Assembly (NCBI GenBank): GCA_019722365.1
Contig: JADFUC010001333.1
Location: 434,001 to 498,000, forward strand
Reading direction: 5' to 3'
Length of the DNA: 64,000 nucleotides
Source of the DNA: Lithospermum erythrorhizon
Lineage: Eukaryota > Streptophyta > Magnoliopsida > Boraginales > Boraginaceae
Program-made: the position numbers and the translations under genes
Shown here: piece by piece, positions 60,268 through 64,000 of the stretch
Layout: every line of letters starts with the position of its first letter
How positions within the stretch are numbered: the stretch's first letter is position 1
Notes under the pieces: model-generated
Databases searched by the model: none
Seen by the model: the letters and a program-made list of their open reading frames with translations, nothing else
What the model was told of the DNA's origin: nothing

Positions 60268-63200
60268 CTACTTTTGATTAGGTAAGGAACTTTCTTGAAA
60301 CTTGAGTTTGATCTTTTGCAGTCTACTCAAGACTCCCTTCATGTTGATCCTCTCCCTGGGTGAATTGGCCAAACAATCCATAGCTAAGTGGAGTACAAGA
60401 GATATGCATTGCTTTATTCCAGAGATGTTCTCAGATTCTCCCATAATCAAATTGGTGTCAACAACATTAAGTATTGACTCATGTTGTAATGAATTGCTAA
60501 CAAAACTTTTTAGATCCATTGCTTCAGTGAACATTTCATCAGTTGGCTTCTTCCTTGTAAACATTTCCAGCAATAATACACCATAGCTATAGACATCACC
60601 CGCTGTCGATACAATTCCCTCGGTTCCATGCTCTGATTACAATTAAAAAAAATGAAAACAAAGTACATTAGTCTCATCTCTGATACTAAAATAGACAATT
60701 TAAAAAATTCGCAAACGAAACTCGTAGCCTGGTGTATAAAATTCCCACAGTGCTGCAGGTCTGGAGAATGAACAAACGACTAGAGCCGGCCTCATCTTAC
60801 AATGGAGTTTTCACAAGGCCCCCTTCAATCTACTACACTAGTCGCTATAGTGAATGTAAGGTAGAGAAATGAAGAAGTTTTGCAGTTAAAAACTTGAAAT
60901 CATTATCATGAACTGTACAATGTAGAATAGCAGAAAAATGTTACCTGGTGCCATATATCCTACTGTTGCCAAGGTCTTGGTTTGAGCAGCAGACTCTCCT
61001 TCGGTGAAGATTTTGGAAATGCCAAAATCACAGACACATCCAACCATATCTTCGTCTAGCAGAACATTACTAGGCTTCAAATCACAATGAATAACCGGCG
61101 TGGTACAATAGTGATGGAGATATTCCAGAGCAAAAGCAACATCTATCGCAATATTTAATCGTTGCGACAAGTCTAGAATGTGGTTTGGGAAATATAACCA
61201 CTTCTCCAAGCTACCATTAGGCATATATTCTAGCACCAGGGCTCTGAAATCCTTGTTGCTGCAACAATTGATTATTTTTACTAAGTTGCGATGGCGGATG
61301 CAGCGTAATACTTCACATTCTGTATCAAAGCTCTTAGATCCTTTTTCAGACTGCATCTGGAAGACTTTTATCGCAACAGTTGATCCATCAGAAAGGGTAC
61401 CTCTATAAACGGTACCAAAACCTCCAGCTCCTAGTAAGTTGTTTTCACTGAAGGCATCTGTTGCTCGGAGAATTTCATGATATGGAATCCCTCTCATTTG
61501 AGAAGGCACAGAAACCTCATCATCTCGTGTCTTAATATTTCTCTTCTTTCTTATTAACAACAAGCATATGGTCAATAAGATGATGACAAAGAGAATAGGT
61601 GGTAAAATGAATTTCATCAAAGGAACAACACTTCTCTTTGATTTGGTCCTACATGGAGGAACTTGCAGCCTTGGGACACCACATAAAGCCTCATTGTGCA
61701 TGAAAGATTGAGCAGTGAAATTGGAGAATGTGCCTCCTGTTGGAATTACTCCTCCCAATCTATTAAAAGACACATTGAAGTACTGAAGAAACCTTAGAGC
61801 CTCCAGTGATTGGGGGATGATCCCAGACAAACTGTTCTGTGACAAATCAAGAAATTCTAGGCCGACCAAGTTCTTCAAAGACTCAGGAATAACCCCTTGG
61901 AATTGATTATGTGCAAGAGATAATTTAACAAGTGATTGGGCTCTACCAATTGAACTTGGAATCGAACCAGAAAACTGATTCCAAGATAGATCTAATTCCG
62001 TGATGGCCATCAGTTTTTCGATATTTGAAGGTATAACACCACTTAAAAAATTGGAGGATAGGTTTAGCAATATGAGATCATTCAGGTTCCAGAAATCCAC
62101 TGGTATAGAAGAACTTAACCTGTTGGAATCTAAGAAAACTCTTCTCAAGGAATTTAGTTTGGCAAGACATGCTGGAATTGATCCATTCAGCATATTGTCA
62201 CTGACGTATATATCTCCCAGGGCACTTAGCTGACAAAGAGATTCTGGAACATACCCTTCAAGCCTATTGTATTCAAGATATATTCGCTCCAGATGTTCCA
62301 TATTCCCCAGTGTTGTTGGAATCTTCCCAGTCAACTCATTGCTGTCTAAATACAAGCCTCGCAGATTTATCAAATTTCCAATTTCTATTGGAATAACACC
62401 ACTGATTTTGCATCCGAAAGCTCTAAACAACAGAAGAGTAGTGGAGAAGTTTCCTATTGATGCTGGAAGGATGCCATTTAATTGATTTAATGACAACTCC
62501 ACCATATTCAACTGCCGACAATTTGTTAAAGAAGAGATGAAACTTAGCTCCTGTCCAGGATTATCCCCTGTCAGATTATTTTCTCCAACCAGAAATCGCT
62601 GCAGTTGTCCTAACTTACCAATTGTATTTGGTATAGGACCACTGAAAGAGTTGCTACCCATTTCAAGAGTAGTAAGTTTAGAACAATTTGATATAGACTC
62701 TGGGATTGGTCCGCTAAGTTTGTTACCAAACAAGTACATCTCTTCAAGGTTAATAACCCCCAAAACTGATGGAAGATGGCCCACAAAATGATTTGCAGAA
62801 AGGTCTATGAACTGGAGTGATGTGGTGTTGAATATGTTTGATGGTATGGGTCCAAAGAGACCATTAAATTGAAGGTTGAGTTTCTCAAGATTAAGGCTTC
62901 CAATCTCATTAGGTAATAAACCTGACATGTAAATAGAATTCAATGATCAGCAATCAAGTTTAAATGTCTACCATAACATGTATTTGACTACCATGAAGGT
63001 TTCTTTTACAATAGCAGAATTTAGATACATATAATATATATCTAAAAAACTAGACGTCTTTCCTGAATCCTGATGAAAAAAAACTTGTTAACAACTAAAG
63101 ATCCTCAAGATTAATGATAATAATAAGAGACTAAGGGTCTTTCCTGAATCCTGATAAAAAACTTGTTAACAACTAAGGATCCTACAAAAATGATGGGAAT

Positions 63201-64000
63201 GAAGTCTGAAGGAATTATACAGAGACCCTTCATGTCATCATGTGCAAGCCATATTTATTCATTGAGATGTTGAAATTTTTGTTTTTTTTATCTCAAGATG
63301 GAGCCTCGAAAAAGAAAAACTATTCAAGACATGTAGAGGAACATGTTAAGTACTTTGCACAATACACGAGGACCAAATATGTATGCAAACATGAAGATGG
63401 GTGAAGTTCCTGATGGTACCTGTCAAGTTGTTTTGGCCAAGATATAGATGTTTGAGCATGGTAAGGTTTCCAACCTCTTTTGATATGCCTCCAGTAAATT
63501 CATTGCTCGACAAGTTTATTATTGTAAGATTTTTGCATTTCCATAAATTTGAAGGGAGAGGACCAGTTAGATGATTCCTAGGCAGATAGAGCTCGAGGAC
63601 AGACTGGCTGCAATTGCTGAACGAGAGGCTACCTGAAAGGCTATTGTTAGCTAAACTCAGAGTCTTTAAAGAAGGCATATTAAACAACAGTGAAGGAATT
63701 TGCCCAGCCAAAGATCCATTATCGACGTTCAGGTACTCCAACCGAGTGAGATTACATATCTCCAGTGGGATTCCACCTGGAAAGATGATAAAAATGAGAG
63801 CGGATACAGAAACAACTAATAACTCTGCATAGAGGAAGGGCTAAGCCTCTTCTGATGTGAAGTATGATCATGAGTAGTAAACTGAGTGCATACGATGAAT
63901 ATTCATATTATGTTAGTTCATACAATTCCAAAGGACAACTGATTAAAATACTTAAACAAGCAAGAAAATCTATCCTTTTTGACTCTTTTCCCCAAAACGT
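60268..64000 (-). CDS. LRR receptor-like kinase, non-RD (class XII-like), 5' end outside the window
   Basis: Three 3' exons are visible: 63420-63776, 60945-62921 and 60268-60632. The gene continues beyond 64000, so the signal peptide and first LRRs are missing. The 20+ extracellular LRRs follow the plant pattern LxxLxLxxNxLxGxIPxxI. A membrane helix is at PLMKFILPPILFVIILLTIC. The kinase has GAGGFGTVYRG (P-loop), VAIKVF (Lys), VIHCDLKPSNVLLD and CVCDFGISK. Cys replaces Arg in HRD, so it is a non-RD kinase, the type typical of pattern-recognition receptors such as EFR, FLS2 and Xa21. The intron at TVGYMAP/E is at the position common in this class; the introns within the LRR part are less usual. 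The C-terminus is LKFQESSLPNQK. The ligand cannot be told. Confidence 0.93.

Overview
This is nuclear DNA from a eudicot plant. The genes are split by short AT-rich introns with GT-AG borders. The products are plant-specific: nuclear-encoded photosystem subunits PsaG and PsbR, a LORELEI-like protein, a WIP/KASH protein and a NARROW LEAF1-type protease. Plant SINEs, MITEs and a 5S-bearing Cassandra-type LTR sit between and inside the genes. The exact lineage cannot be fixed from the sequence alone. I rebuilt every multi-exon gene by hand from splice borders, reading phase and family similarity.

Layout. 1-345 is a 73-bp minisatellite abutting the first coding exon of a KH/STAR RNA-binding protein gene (380-4877, +). 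Next come a class VI ubiquitin-conjugating enzyme (7214-8627, +), 7 kb of repeat-rich DNA, a Sec14-nodulin (SFH) lipid-transfer protein (15606-19294, +), two tandem LORELEI-like genes (20730-22589 and 23191-23826, +), and the F-box/actin fusion ARP8 (24097-30091, -) with several transposable elements in its introns. A SINE with target-site duplications, a tRNA-Trp and intronless psaG (31935-32390, +) follow. Then come a WIP-type KASH protein (32949-35049, -) and a nuclear-type unknown protein resembling At4g26450 (36456-39610, -). A decayed PIF/Harbinger transposon occupies about 40.7-44.6 kb. It is followed by psbR (45978-47037, +), a repeat-rich gap with LTR-like sequence, an uncharacterised Ser-rich protein (51137-52258, -), a small secreted Pro-rich protein (52932-53318, -), a NAL1-type protease (56568-59791, +) and the 3' part of a non-RD LRR receptor kinase (60268 to beyond 63776, -).

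The most informative observation is gene order. KH, E2, Sec14, LORELEI-like, ARP8 and WIP follow the order that I recall for Arabidopsis At5g56140-At5g56210, so this is an old conserved block. Other notable items are a Cassandra-like solo LTR with a perfect 5-bp target duplication in an ARP8 intron, a GC-AG intron that phase requires, a LORELEI-like duplicate without a GPI-anchor signal, and a Harbinger element that still shows both of its genes. I saw no CRISPR array, phage, prokaryotic operon or clearly unknown multi-gene system.
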